Below are positions 34,981 through 44,208 of a stretch of DNA of 64,000 nucleotides, piece by piece. The notes under the pieces are model-generated. The model was not told the DNA's origin, searched no databases, and saw nothing but the letters and a program-made list of their open reading frames with translations. Position 1 is the stretch's first letter. Each line of letters begins with the position of its first letter. The position numbers and the translations under genes were made by a program. The DNA is taken from positions 930,001-994,000 of the forward strand of contig CAWEGO010000001.1 of the NCBI GenBank assembly GCA_963808725.1, given 5' to 3'. This DNA comes from JAHFUA01 sp963808725. Its GTDB lineage: Bacteria; Acidobacteriota; Terriglobia; Terriglobales; Acidobacteriaceae.

Positions 34981-36135
34981 ATGTTCGCCTCCCGCACTGG
35001 ATGGGCGCTCGCGCCCAACCGCTTCTCCACTGCGCTCGATCGCCATCGGGCCTCGGGCAGGGAAGCGCTCGACCTGACGGAGTCGAACCCGACGCGCTGC
35101 GGCTTCGTTTACGATCAGTCGCTACTTTCGGCGCTCGCGGACCGGCGCGGCCTCGCCTACGATCCCCATCCCAACGGCCTGCGCGCCGCGCGGGAAGCGG
35201 TGTGCGGCTATTACCGGCAGCGCGGCGCGGAGATCCATCCAGAGCAGGTAGTCCTCACCGCCAGCACTTCCGAGGGATACAGCTTCATCTTCCGCCTGCT
35301 GTGCGATCCTGGCGACGAGGTGCTGGTGCCCGCGCCCAGCTATCCGCTCTTCGAGTTCCTGGCGTCGATCCATGATGTGAAACTGGTCTCATATCCGCTG
35401 CTCTACGACCATGGATGGCAGATCGATCTGCATGGGCTCGCCGAAGCACTGAGTTCGCGGACCCGCGCCATCCTGGTGGTTCACCCCAATAATCCGACGG
35501 GCTCGTTCGTGAAGCTGGCAGAGATGGAGATTCTTGATGAGCTCTGTCGGGAGCGGGGGCTGGCCCTGGTGGCCGACGAGGTGTTTCTCGACTACGCGCA
35601 TGACGGCATCGCCCGGCCGAGCTTCGCGAGTCCGCGCCAGGCGCTGACCTTCACGCTAAGCGGGATCTCGAAAATCTGCGCGCTGCCGCAGATGAAGCTG
35701 GCGTGGATCGTCGCCAGCGGCGCACCGGAGCTGGCGCGAGAGGCGCTGGCGCGGCTGGAGGTCATCGCTGATACATACCTGTCGGTCAGCACGCCGGTGC
35801 AGCTTGCGTTGCCGGATTTCCTCGCGCGGGACGACGAGATCCAGCGGCAGGTGAAGGAACGGGTGGCAGCGAACTTGGCCGAACTCGGCCGCCAGCTCGC
35901 GGAACAGAAATCAGTTCGCCGGCTGGAAGTTGAGGGTGGCTGGTACGCCGTCTTGCGCGTGCCGGTGACGCGCTCGGATGAAGAACTGGCGATCGCGCTG
36001 CTCGACGAGCAGTCGGTCGTCGTCCATCCAGGACATTTTTATGATTTTCCTGGGGAAGGGTATTTGGTGGTCAGTCTGATCACGCCGGCGGAGGTGTTCG
36101 CCGAGGGGATGAGGCGGGTGCTCGGAAGCTTCTGA
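34981..36135 (+). CDS. Class I/II PLP-dependent aminotransferase
   Basis: 384 residues. Fold type I aminotransferase with the substrate-anchoring LTESNPTRCGF, the cofactor motifs ASTSEGYSFIF and HPNNPTGS, the aspartate in LVADEVFLDY, the PLP lysine in SGISKICALPQMKLAW, and a C-terminal arginine region. It resembles alanine/aspartate-type transaminases. It is divergent from the glycosyltransferase. Substrate choice cannot be read from the sequence. Confidence 0.9.
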   Translation: MFASRTGWALAPNRFSTALDRHRASGREALDLTESNPTRCGFVYDQSLLSALADRRGLAYDPHPNGLRAAREAVCGYYRQRGAEIHPEQVVLTASTSEGYSFIFRLLCDPGDEVLVPAPSYPLFEFLASIHDVKLVSYPLLYDHGWQIDLHGLAEALSSRTRAILVVHPNNPTGSFVKLAEMEILDELCRERGLALVADEVFLDYAHDGIARPSFASPRQALTFTLSGISKICALPQMKLAWIVASGAPELAREALARLEVIADTYLSVSTPVQLALPDFLARDDEIQRQVKERVAANLAELGRQLAEQKSVRRLEVEGGWYAVLRVPVTRSDEELAIALLDEQSVVVHPGHFYDFPGEGYLVVSLITPAEVFAEGMRRVLGSF

Positions 36136-36265
36136 GCGGATTTGGGTGTACCGCTAGAGGAGCGGCTAGTGGAGTGAAATGGCAATTTCGCGCAAGTTAT
36201 CAAGACAGCAACAGACTGTTCGGTAGGGGAGGCAGGTTAGAGCCGCGCCCGTCGTCACGGAGGGA

Positions 36266-36281
36266 CGTGATCTGCGTCACG
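36266..36281. promoter_or_regulatory. Candidate Crp/Fnr-type operator
   Basis: The 16-base palindrome CGTGA-N6-TCACG closely matches the Crp-class consensus TGTGA-N6-TCACA. It lies 50 bases before the small secreted gene at 36331. A second perfect palindrome, TTGACTTAAGTCAA (36303-36316), follows and contains a -35-like TTGACT, but no good -10 was found. Confidence 0.5.
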
Positions 36282-36330
36282 GCGGCATGCACGCGCCCGT
36301 GGTTGACTTAAGTCAAGTTGGATGTGAAGT

Positions 36331-36678
36331 ATGCGGCGCATGTATCCAAGTCTCGTGCTTGTCATCACCCTGCTGATGCTTGCCGCACCGGTAACCGCCT
36401 TGGCCAATTGTGGCGAGGAGCATTTCCGCTGCTGCGGCATGAGCCCAGCCAAAACGGGAATGACGGTGGTTTCCTGCGTAGCCACGAACCCATGCTACGA
36501 CACCCGGGCAGAGCGCCAGGATGGCCCCGATGTGCAGGCGATCTCGGCGGTCGCGCAACGCGCTCGGGCAGAGGCGCCGGTCGTACGCGCCGTGCCTGAT
36601 CCACCATTCTTCGCAGAATTCCCTTTGCAACTCCCTGACGCGGAAACACAGCCGCTTCTCTGCACTTTTCTGATCTAG
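36331..36678 (+). CDS. Small secreted cysteine-containing protein
   Basis: 115 residues. A signal peptide (residues 1-26, ending VTALA) precedes NCGEEHFRCCGMSP and later SCVATNPCYD, giving five cysteines in the first half. The second half is Pro/Ala-rich with no cysteine until near the end. I do not recognise a family. A Crp/Fnr-type site lies upstream and another exported protein follows, so they may form a stress- or redox-responsive pair. Confidence 0.6.
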   Translation: MRRMYPSLVLVITLLMLAAPVTALANCGEEHFRCCGMSPAKTGMTVVSCVATNPCYDTRAERQDGPDVQAISAVAQRARAEAPVVRAVPDPPFFAEFPLQLPDAETQPLLCTFLI

Positions 36679-36829
36679 CCCGCCTCTCTCTCGTCCTCGC
36701 AAATGAGTTCGCGTGCAGCTCTGCTGCACGCCGCTCGAGTCACGGCATTAACCCAACGCAACGTTGCTGATGATCGTCGGGAGATATGGGCGACGCGTTT
36801 CCCGAAGACGACAGCAGAAGGAGACAGCG

Positions 36830-37234
36830 ATGAAATACTGGAAAATCTTCGTGGTGTTGCTGGCAGTGCTGGCCACCGCGTCCATCATGTACGCCCAGCG
36901 GAAATCTTCCACGGCGTCACGGCCGGAATCGCAGCCGAGCGCGGTCGCAACCAGTCAGTACTGGGGCTGCCCTATGTGGGGACGGTCCGGCGGCGGAGGA
37001 CAGGCAGCGAGCAACTCGTCAGTGCCTTATGGTCCCGGAATGATGTATGGCGGGCGGGGACAGTACGGACCGATGGGTCCTGGCAATGGGCGGTGGAGGT
37101 CCGGCCAATATGGACCGATGGGACCGGGCATGATGTATTACGGCCCGGCGCAGTCAGCCCAGGGTCAATCCGGCACGGCCAAGACCGACAACAACAAGCC
37201 GAGCGGCCAGTCTGCGCCGCCTTCGGCTAACTAA
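36830..37234 (+). CDS. Secreted Gly/Met/Tyr-rich repeat protein
   Basis: 134 residues. A signal peptide (1-24, ending IMYAQ) is followed by a Ser-rich spacer and a low-complexity region with repeats GQYGPMGPG (twice), YGPGMMYGG and GPGMMYYGP. Methionine-rich repeats of this sort can bind copper or other soft metals, which is an inference from composition only. The start at 36830 has a fine site (aaggaga). A competing frame at 36703-37230 lacks a leader and was rejected. A terminator follows. Confidence 0.7.
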   Translation: MKYWKIFVVLLAVLATASIMYAQRKSSTASRPESQPSAVATSQYWGCPMWGRSGGGGQAASNSSVPYGPGMMYGGRGQYGPMGPGNGRWRSGQYGPMGPGMMYYGPAQSAQGQSGTAKTDNNKPSGQSAPPSAN

Positions 37235-37246
37235 TCACGGACACTG

Positions 37247-37281
37247 CGGGGGCAGCCTGCCTGGCCGTCCCCGTTATTTTT
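37247..37281 (+). terminator. Rho-independent terminator
   Basis: The stem CGGGG...CCCCG with an inner GCAG/CTGG-type helix is followed by ttattttt. It lies 12 bases after the Gly/Met-rich gene. Confidence 0.7.
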
Positions 37282-37402
37282 GCCGATGGAGAGCTCCGAA
37301 GTATTTGGAAGCCGGGACGGAGACCGTTCTCGCCACTGATATCGCCGCGTGTCACTAGCGTGAATGGCGCTTGAATTGAGAAAAAGATCTGCCGCCTCGC
37401 AT

Positions 37403-38044
37403 TCATTCGCTATAGCGACCCAGAATGAACGGATTCGTCTCCCGCTCTTCGCCGATAGTGGTCAGCGGGCCGTGGCCGGGGACCACAACCGTCTCGTCCG
37501 GTAGGGACATCACCGGGCCTTTTAGCGAGTGCATGATCTTCTTGAAGTTGCCGCCGGGCAGGTCGGTGCGGCCGATGCTGCCAGCGAACAGCGTGTCGCC
37601 GGCGATTAGCTTCTGTTCTGGAGCGAAGTAAAGGCAGACGCTGCCTTCGGTGTGTCCGGGTGTGTGCATCACCGCCGCTCTGAGGTTCCCCACGCCCACC
37701 ACATCGCCCGCGGAGAGGTCCTGGTCGATATCGATCTTGCCCGGAGGCGCCATGCCCAGCCAGGCCGCGACCTGGTCGGCGGTCTTCAGCAGGTCGTAGT
37801 CGTTCTGGTTGAGCAGGACGGGCGAGCCGGTGAGCCGCTTCAGCTTCATGGCTCCGCCGACGTGGTCGATGTGTCCGTGGGTGACGACGATCTGCTTCAC
37901 CGTCAGGCCGTGCCGGCGGACGATGGCCATGATCTCGTCGATGTCATCGCCGGGATCGATGACCATGGCTTCGCGGGTGGTCTCGTCGCCGATGACGGAG
38001 CAGTTGCACGCCAGCGGCCCGACGGGAAAAATCTCGTGGATCAT
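37403..38044 (-). CDS. MBL-fold hydrolase (glyoxalase II-like)
   Basis: 213 residues. The metal-binding motif VVTHGHIDHVGGA, the later histidines in HTPGHTEGS, the aspartate in IAGDTLFAG and the histidine in VVPGHGPLT are all in place. Length and order fit the YcbL/glyoxalase II-like branch. The ATG at 38044 was chosen because the 5' extension is encoded by an 8-mer repeat array. The substrate is probably a thioester. Confidence 0.88.
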   Translation of the reverse strand: MIHEIFPVGPLACNCSVIGDETTREAMVIDPGDDIDEIMAIVRRHGLTVKQIVVTHGHIDHVGGAMKLKRLTGSPVLLNQNDYDLLKTADQVAAWLGMAPPGKIDIDQDLSAGDVVGVGNLRAAVMHTPGHTEGSVCLYFAPEQKLIAGDTLFAGSIGRTDLPGGNFKKIMHSLKGPVMSLPDETVVVPGHGPLTTIGEERETNPFILGRYSE

Positions 38045-38062
38045 GGAATCATCATACCGAAT

Positions 38063-38094
38063 CGGGTCATCGGGCGATCGGGTCATCGGGTGAT
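38063..38094. repeat. Octamer array (CGGGTCAT type)
   Basis: Four consecutive 8-base units CGGGTCAT, CGGGCGAT, CGGGTCAT and CGGGTGAT. It lies between secG and the MBL gene. Further units of the same family are found at 38720-38750 (inverted) and 41398-41487. Confidence 0.85.
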
Positions 38095-38124
38095 TTGAGG
38101 GCAGAACGGGCCAAGAGCCAAAAG

Positions 38125-38478
38125 CTAGCGGCTAGGAGCTGGAGCCGTTGGCTGCCCCTCGGGCTTGGGCGCTTGCTGTTGGACGGGCTGGCTCTTGGTC
38201 TGGCTGGGCTTGATGTTGCCCAGCACCGAGCCGCCGGTGGAGCGGCGCGAGGCGATGATGGAGAGCGTGATGGAAGTGATCATGAACAGAACGGCCGACC
38301 AAACCGTGGCACGCGACAACACCGTGGCCGAGCCCCGCGGGCCGAAAGCGGTCTGGCTGCCCATGCCGCCGAAAGCGGCGGCCACGTCGGCGCCGCGCCC
38401 GCTCTGCAATAGCACCACGATGATCAGGAAGACGCAAATCAGGACGTGAATAGCGGTTAGAGCTGCAACCCACCACAT
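38125..38478 (-). CDS. secG: Preprotein translocase subunit SecG
   Basis: 117 residues. Two helices (about 5-25 and 54-74) flank the SecG signature LLQSGRGADVAAAFGG. The Pro/Gln-rich tail is partly encoded by a 7-mer-like repeat (AAGAGCC, AAAAGCT units near 38115-38155). It assists the SecYE channel. It lies downstream of tpiA and a tRNA-Leu, a common gene order. Confidence 0.92.
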   Translation of the reverse strand: MWWVAALTAIHVLICVFLIIVVLLQSGRGADVAAAFGGMGSQTAFGPRGSATVLSRATVWSAVLFMITSITLSIIASRRSTGGSVLGNIKPSQTKSQPVQQQAPKPEGQPTAPAPSR

Positions 38479-38540
38479 GTCGGATCAGATTGGGACGCGT
38501 CGGGCGCCCCTGCCTTTCTTCATATTTGCGGAGGGTTGGA

Positions 38541-38625
38541 TGGTGCGGAAGGCGGGACTTGAACCCGCATGCCTCGCGGCGCCACCCCCTCAAGATGGTG
38601 TGTCTGCCAATTCCACCACTTCCGC
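38541..38625 (-). tRNA. tRNA-Leu (anticodon GAG)
   Basis: 85 bases with encoded CCA (TGG at 38541 on the + strand). Acceptor GCGGAAG pairs with CTTCCGC. The anticodon arm is CCATC-TTGAGGG-GGTGG, followed by a short variable arm and T arm GCGGGTTCAAGTCCCGC. It lies between tpiA and secG in the same direction. Confidence 0.95.
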
Positions 38626-38719
38626 AGTCGGACAAAACTCTCCGCGTGCGCGAACACGCGCCCTGCAGTGAGGGCAATTGGGATTATACCAAAGGCGCAT
38701 CCCCGGCCCCGGGGCAGCT

Positions 38720-38749
38720 GACCCGATCACCCGATGATCCGACCCGATC

Positions 38750-38750
<1 letters not shown>
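38720..38750. repeat. Octamer array (inverse orientation)
   Basis: Units GACCCGAT, CACCCGAT and GATCCGAC followed by CCGATCC, the inverse complement of the CGGGTCAT family at 38063. It ends at the tpiA stop codon. Confidence 0.75.
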
Positions 38751-39502
<752 letters not shown>

Positions 39503-39504
39503 CT

Positions 39505-40059
39505 TCACCTCATGTTCAGAACCTGGGAATAAGCCTGGAGCGCGGCGTCATCGAAGACCACGAAGCGCACGGTGTTGACGTTCTTCGTGCGCGAGAGAGC
39601 CTCACGAACGGTTCCGACTGCGACCTGGGTTGCTTCGCCCAAGGGATAGCCGAAGATACCGGTCGAGATTGCCGGGAAGGCGATACTCCGGAGCCCAAGC
39701 TCGTCGGCCACGCGGATGGACTCGCCGTAGGCACTGGCCAGCGCTTGCGGCTCACCATTCAAGCCGCCCGACCACACCGGACCCACAGCATGGATCACAT
39801 AACGGGTCGGCAGGTGTCCGCCGCCGGTCGCGACCGCGTGTCCGGTCGCAACCGGGCCACGCTCGGTGCGCAGCTTGCGGCACTCTTCCGCGATGGCGGG
39901 GCCGCCCGCGCGGTGGATCGCGCCACAGACACCGCCGCCCGGCAGCAGGTCGGAATTGGCAGCATTGACGATGGCGTCCGTGTTTTCGCGGGTGATGTCG
40001 CCCTGGACGAGCTCAATCGTTTTGCCGGGGGCGAGATCGATGCGGATTGGAGCATTCAT
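39505..40059 (-). CDS. Macro-domain protein (O-acetyl-ADP-ribose deacetylase type)
   Basis: 184 residues forming one macro domain. ADP-ribose contacts are visible: VQGDITRENTDAIVNAANSD, GGGVCGAIHRAGG and the phosphate loop STGIFGYPLGEA. The family removes ADP-ribose or acetyl groups from ADP-ribose adducts. It lies between pgk and tpiA and its stop overlaps a possible tpiA GTG start, so it is cotranscribed with glycolytic genes, which is an unusual neighbour. Confidence 0.9.
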   Translation of the reverse strand: MNAPIRIDLAPGKTIELVQGDITRENTDAIVNAANSDLLPGGGVCGAIHRAGGPAIAEECRKLRTERGPVATGHAVATGGGHLPTRYVIHAVGPVWSGGLNGEPQALASAYGESIRVADELGLRSIAFPAISTGIFGYPLGEATQVAVGTVREALSRTKNVNTVRFVVFDDAALQAYSQVLNMR

Positions 40060-40082
40060 GCGGGCATGAGACGGAAAAACAT

Positions 40083-40141
40083 AGATCCCTCACTGCGCTC
40101 GGGATGACGGCAGCGGCCCTTCGACTTCGCTCAGGGCTCGG
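40083..40141. repeat. Dispersed intergenic repeat copy
   Basis: ATCCCTCACTGCGCTCGGGAT is followed by CCCTTCGACTTCGCTCAGGG, each an imperfect palindrome. It fills the pgk-macro gap. Copies at 21576 and 24873 are related. Confidence 0.65.
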
Positions 40142-40186
40142 CCTCGCGTTGCTCGCCCTCAGCTTTCTCGCGCTCGCCAAACGGCG

Positions 40187-41398
40187 TCACTTATTCGTTA
40201 GTGCTTCCACTCCCGGCAGCTTCTTGCCTTCCAGAAACTCCAGCGATGCCCCGCCGCCGGTGGAGATGTGCGTGATCTTATCAGCCACGCCAGCCTTGTG
40301 CACCGCGGAAACCGAGTCGCCGCCGCCGACAATCGAGATCGCCGGACGGTTGGCCGCCACCGCACGCGCAATGGCGTCGGTGCCGTGTGCGAACGGTTCC
40401 TGCTCGAAGACGCCCATCGGCCCGTTCCACACGATGGTGCTGGCGGTTTCAATCTGCTCGGCGAACAGCGCCACTGTCTTCGGTCCGATGTCGAGGCCCA
40501 TCTGCCCGGCAGGAATCGCATGCCCTTCCGCGACGATGTGGGTCTTGGCGTCGGGCGCGATCTTGCTGGCCACAACGTGGTCCACCGGCAGCAGGAACTT
40601 GATGCCGCGCGTTTTGGCTTGGTCGAGCAGCTTGTGGGCGAGATCGAGTTTGTCCTTCTCGACCAGCGAATTGCCCACCTCCATGCCACGGGCCTTCAGG
40701 AACGTGTAGGCCATGCCGCCGCCGATCAGCAGCGCGTCCACCTTGTCAATGAGGTTTTGGATGACGAGGATCTTGTCGCTGACCTTGGCCCCGCCGAGGA
40801 TGGCGACGAACGGGCGGCCGGGATGATGCAGCGCCCGGCCCAGATACTCGAGTTCCTTCTGCATGAGCAGTCCCGCCGCCGACTTCTTGACGAACTTGGT
40901 GATGCCGACCGTGGAAGCGTGGGCGCGATGCGCCGTGCCGAAGGCGTCGTTCACATAGTAGTCGGCCAGCTTGGCGAGTTCGTGCGAAAAGTGCGGGTCG
41001 TTGGCCTCCTCTTCGGCGTGGAAGCGCAGGTTCTCGAGCAGCAGGGTATGGCCTTTCTCCAGCTTGGTCGCCATTTCCTCGGTCTGCATGCCGATGCAGT
41101 CGGTTGCGAAGCCCACGTTGATGCCGCGGCCGATACGCGTATCCAGCAGGTTGCGCAGCCGCTCCGCCACTGGCTTCAGGCTCATCGCGGGATTGGGTTT
41201 GCCCTTGGGCCGCCCGAGATGCGACGCCAGCACCAGCCGAGCATGATGGCGGACGGCGTATTCGATGGTGGGCAGCGTTTCCGCGATGCGGGTGTCGTCC
41301 ATGACGCGGCCGCTCTCGTCGAGCGGGACATTAAAGTCCACCCGCATGAAGACACGCTTGCCGTCGAGGTCGAGGTCTTTGATGGAAAGCTTCGTCAT
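40187..41398 (-). CDS. pgk: Phosphoglycerate kinase
   Basis: 403 residues. N-terminal substrate motif RVFMRVDFNVPLDE, SHLGRPKGK, and the nucleotide loops VAILGGAKVSDK and WNGPMGVFE are present, with the C-terminal GGGDSV. The ATG at 41398 was chosen; the frame upstream runs through an octamer array and is not conserved. It is the second step of the gap-pgk pair. Length is normal. Confidence 0.96.
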   Translation of the reverse strand: MTKLSIKDLDLDGKRVFMRVDFNVPLDESGRVMDDTRIAETLPTIEYAVRHHARLVLASHLGRPKGKPNPAMSLKPVAERLRNLLDTRIGRGINVGFATDCIGMQTEEMATKLEKGHTLLLENLRFHAEEEANDPHFSHELAKLADYYVNDAFGTAHRAHASTVGITKFVKKSAAGLLMQKELEYLGRALHHPGRPFVAILGGAKVSDKILVIQNLIDKVDALLIGGGMAYTFLKARGMEVGNSLVEKDKLDLAHKLLDQAKTRGIKFLLPVDHVVASKIAPDAKTHIVAEGHAIPAGQMGLDIGPKTVALFAEQIETASTIVWNGPMGVFEQEPFAHGTDAIARAVAANRPAISIVGGGDSVSAVHKAGVADKITHISTGGGASLEFLEGKKLPGVEALTNK

Positions 41399-41487
41399 GA
41401 TCGGGTCATCGGGTGATCGGGCCATCGGGTGATTGATTTGCATCGGGTTCAATGACCCGATGATCCGATCTCCCGATCAGCCGACCA
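41398..41487. repeat. Octamer array with inverted partner between gap and pgk
   Basis: Four ATCGGGTC/ATCGGGTG-type units run rightwards from the pgk start. A centre (ttgatttgc) and then inverse units (ATGACCCG, ATGATCCG, ATCTCCCG, ATCAGCCG) follow. The two halves can pair into a long stem-loop in the gap-pgk transcript. It belongs to the same family as 38063 and 38720. Confidence 0.8.
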
Positions 41488-41491
41488 ATCC

Positions 41492-42502
41492 TCACAGTCC
41501 TTTGCTGCCGAGGTAGTTGATCAGGTCGCGCACCCGGCAGGAGTAGCCCCACTCATTGTCGTACCAGGAGATGACCTTGACGCAATTGCCGGCGACCACG
41601 CGGGTCATCGGCGCGTCCACGATCGAGGAGTAGGGATTCCCGCGGAAGTCGGTCGAGACCAGTTCTTCTTCTTCATATCCCAGATAGGGCGCCAGGCGAC
41701 CGCTCGCCGAGGCCTTCTTCATGGCCGCGTTCACTTCCTCCGCCGTGGTTTCCTTCTCCACGAATACCACCAGGTCCACTACCGAAACATTGGGCGTGGG
41801 TACGCGCATAGCGAAGCCATCCAGCTTGCCTTTCAGCTCCGGGATCACCAGGTACACGGCCTTAGCGGCGCCGGTGGTGGTGGGGATCATGTTGACCGCT
41901 GCCGCCCGCGCCCGCCGCAGGTCCTTGTGCGGGAAATCGAGGATCACCTGGTCGTTGGTGTAGGAGTGGATGGTGGTCATGGTTCCGCTCTGGATGGTGA
42001 AGTTGTCATGCACCACCTTGGCGATGGGAGCCAGGCAATTCGTGGTGCAAGAAGCGTTGGAGATGATGTGGTGCTTGGCCGCATCGTACTTGTCTTCGTT
42101 GACGCCCAGCACGATGGTGATGTCCTCGTTCTTCGCCGGCGCCGAGATGATCACCTTCTTCACCGTACCGCGCAGGTGCTTTTTGGCGTCGTTGGCGTCG
42201 GTGAAGCGGCCGGTGGACTCCACCACCACCTGCGCGCCCAGCGACGCCCAGTCCAGCTTCGCCGGATCCTTCTCAGAAAAAACGCGGATGCTGCGATTGT
42301 CCACTTGTATGCAGTCCTGGCCGTGGGTGATTTTGTTGGGCAGGTTGCCGAGGATGGAGTCGTACTTGAGCAGGTGCGCCAGCGTCTTGGGGTCGGTGAG
42401 GTCGTTGACGGCGACGAATTCCAGGTTCTTGTCCGTCAGCGAAGCGCGCAGGATGTTGCGTCCGATGCGGCCGAACCCGTTGATCCCTACTTTGATAGCC
42501 AT
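41492..42502 (-). CDS. gapA: Glyceraldehyde-3-phosphate dehydrogenase
   Basis: 336 residues. NAD-binding GINGFGRIGRNILRA, the active-site cysteine in SNASCTTNCLAP, and the C-terminal WYDNEWGYSCRV are all intact. A GGAGG site precedes the ATG. It is the first gene of the cluster gap-pgk-macro-tpiA. The coenzyme is probably NAD, judged from the acidic residue after the first beta strand region (AVNDLTD). Confidence 0.96.
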   Translation of the reverse strand: MAIKVGINGFGRIGRNILRASLTDKNLEFVAVNDLTDPKTLAHLLKYDSILGNLPNKITHGQDCIQVDNRSIRVFSEKDPAKLDWASLGAQVVVESTGRFTDANDAKKHLRGTVKKVIISAPAKNEDITIVLGVNEDKYDAAKHHIISNASCTTNCLAPIAKVVHDNFTIQSGTMTTIHSYTNDQVILDFPHKDLRRARAAAVNMIPTTTGAAKAVYLVIPELKGKLDGFAMRVPTPNVSVVDLVVFVEKETTAEEVNAAMKKASASGRLAPYLGYEEEELVSTDFRGNPYSSIVDAPMTRVVAGNCVKVISWYDNEWGYSCRVRDLINYLGSKGL

Positions 42503-42572
42503 GGTTCCTCCGGCGTGCGAACATGAAGATCGGAAGTGCTGCGATGCAAACTAGAAATCGTAGCATAAAAGC

Positions 42573-42743
42573 CGCTCTTGGCTTTTGGCTGTTGGCTCCG
42601 AAAACCGCTCTTGGCTCTTGGCGGTTGGCTTTTGGCATTTGGTCCGGTTCTCATTTGGGACAGCTCAACGACCATCATCGGCAGAAGCCAAAAGCTAAGA
42701 GCCAAGAGCTAACAGCCGGAGAGCTACGAGCCAATAGCCAAAA
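42573..42743. repeat. Large inverted pair of heptamer arrays
   Basis: A left block of about ten 7-base units of the CTCTTGG/CTTTTGG type (42573-42645) is followed by a ~40-base centre and a right block of eight or more units of the AAAAGCT/AAGAGCC/AATAGCC type (42685-42743). The right units are inverse complements of the left. It lies between divergently transcribed gapA and the P-loop kinase gene. Confidence 0.8.
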
Positions 42744-42770
42744 GCTGCCTTTCTGTGTTACACACGCAGC

Positions 42771-43580
42771 ATGCGGAAATGGATGAAAGAGCGTCTGCGC
42801 CGCAAACGCAAGCCGGCCGCTGCTGTGGACTCAGAATCGACCGGCAAGGTAGGGCAGAAGCGCCCTGCCGGCGAAGCGCAACCGTTGCAGCCGGATTATC
42901 ACGAGGCCTTCGAACCCCAAAAAGCGCCCGTACACGCGCCCGCGCCGCTTCCACCTCCGCCCGGGCCCAAAATCAAGCTCCCGGAGTCGCGTCCCGAGCC
43001 CCGCATCGAAGTCGAACTGCAGCCGGAATCTCCCGCCACGCCGCCGGCGCCGGCTTCAGAAGCCATCGGGCACGCGCCGCAGCGGAAGCCCAAGGGAGTG
43101 GTGGTGCTGGCCATCGGCCTGCCCGGATCGGGAAAAACCACATGGTTCGGGCGGCGCGGGGTCACGCCGCTTTCCAGCGACATGCTGCGCAGCGTGTTGT
43201 TCGACGACGTAGAGGAGCAGCGCTACCAGGGGCTGGTGTTTTCCACCTTGCGGTCGCTGCTGCGCGCACGCCTTATCGCCCGCATGCCGTGGAACTACGT
43301 GGACGCCACCAACCTCTCCCCGCGCGAGCGCCGCCAGTGGATCCACATGGCCCGCGGCTTGGGCTACGAGGTGCACGCCGTCTTCTTTGATGTTCCGCTG
43401 GAAGTCTGCCTGGAGCGCAACCGGCGCCGCGAGCGTGTCGTCCCCGAGGACGCCCTCCGGCGCATGGCCGCCAAGCTCCGTCCGCCCACCTTCGAAGAAG
43501 GGTTCAGCAAAATCGTGGTGGTGCGGGTGAAGCGAAAGGATGGCGAGGGCGGCGAGGCGGAAGCCTCCGACGCCGAGTAA
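42771..43580 (+). CDS. P-loop kinase-like ATPase with Pro-rich N-terminus
   Basis: 269 residues. Residues 1-105 are basic then Pro/Glu-rich and likely disordered. The C-terminal ~150 residues are a P-loop domain with Walker A IGLPGSGKTTWF, an SSDMLRSVLFDD segment and YVDATNLSPRERR, as in small polynucleotide-kinase-like proteins (AAA_33 type). An arginine-rich lid (LERNRRRERVV) follows. The substrate is not evident. Its last 77 bases overlap the convergent isochorismatase gene. Confidence 0.8.
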   Translation: MRKWMKERLRRKRKPAAAVDSESTGKVGQKRPAGEAQPLQPDYHEAFEPQKAPVHAPAPLPPPPGPKIKLPESRPEPRIEVELQPESPATPPAPASEAIGHAPQRKPKGVVVLAIGLPGSGKTTWFGRRGVTPLSSDMLRSVLFDDVEEQRYQGLVFSTLRSLLRARLIARMPWNYVDATNLSPRERRQWIHMARGLGYEVHAVFFDVPLEVCLERNRRRERVVPEDALRRMAAKLRPPTFEEGFSKIVVVRVKRKDGEGGEAEASDAE

Positions 43581-44208
43581 GCAGCAGAGGCTCCTCTCCC
43601 GTCGTCACTTCAAGTACTGCCAGCATTTCCTTGAAGGCGGGGCCGCTCGAGGTGCGCAGCAGCTCGTAGATCATCATTTCCGTCGAGGAAATGACGGCGC
43701 CGGCGGCGCGCATGCGGTCGAGGCCGATCTTCCAGTTCCACTCCCTGCGCGAGCTGACGGCGTCCGAGGCCACGTGAACGAGGTAGCCGCTGTTGAGCGC
43801 GCCCAACACCGTTTGCGTGACGCAGATGTGCGATTCCATGCCGCACACCAGCAGGGTATTGCGGTCGCCGGGCAGCGCCTTGGCGCGGGCACAATAGGCG
43901 TCGTTGTTGAAGCAGCCGAATTCGTTCTTCTCCAGCGGCGCGGTCTCTGGCAGCAACGAGGCGATCTCGGGAATGGTCGGCCCCAGCCCTTTGGAATACT
44001 GCGTGGAGAGCAGCACCGGCAGGCCCAGGATCTTGGCTAGGCGGATCAGCAACTGCGAGTTGCGTACCATCCGCTCCTTCTCGAAGATGGGCGGCAGCAA
44101 CTTTTCCTGGATGTCCACTACAGAGAGCGCGCAGTGGCGCGCTTCGAGCGGAATGCGGGCAATCTCTGTGGTGTCCGCCGGGAGAGTAGGGTGAGCAGTG
44201 GAAACCAT
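43504..44208 (-). CDS. Isochorismatase-family hydrolase
   Basis: 234 residues. The cysteine-hydrolase fold shows SVVDIQEKLLPPIF (catalytic Asp), the lysine region LPVLLSTQYSKGLG, and VCGMESHICVTQTVLGAL with the nucleophilic cysteine. A strong AGGAGG site precedes the ATG at 44208. The last ~30 residues (after AVLEVTTGEE) are an Arg/Pro-rich extension that exists only because the frame reads into the convergent kinase gene. The substrate is unknown. Confidence 0.88.
   Translation of the reverse strand: MVSTAHPTLPADTTEIARIPLEARHCALSVVDIQEKLLPPIFEKERMVRNSQLLIRLAKILGLPVLLSTQYSKGLGPTIPEIASLLPETAPLEKNEFGCFNNDAYCARAKALPGDRNTLLVCGMESHICVTQTVLGALNSGYLVHVASDAVSSRREWNWKIGLDRMRAAGAVISSTEMMIYELLRTSSGPAFKEMLAVLEVTTGEEPLLLTRRRRLPPRRPRHPFASPAPPRFC

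Noticed and set aside
36703..37230. 175-codon + frame overlapping the Gly/Met-rich protein
   Set aside because: No ribosome site or signal peptide, whereas the 36830 frame has both.
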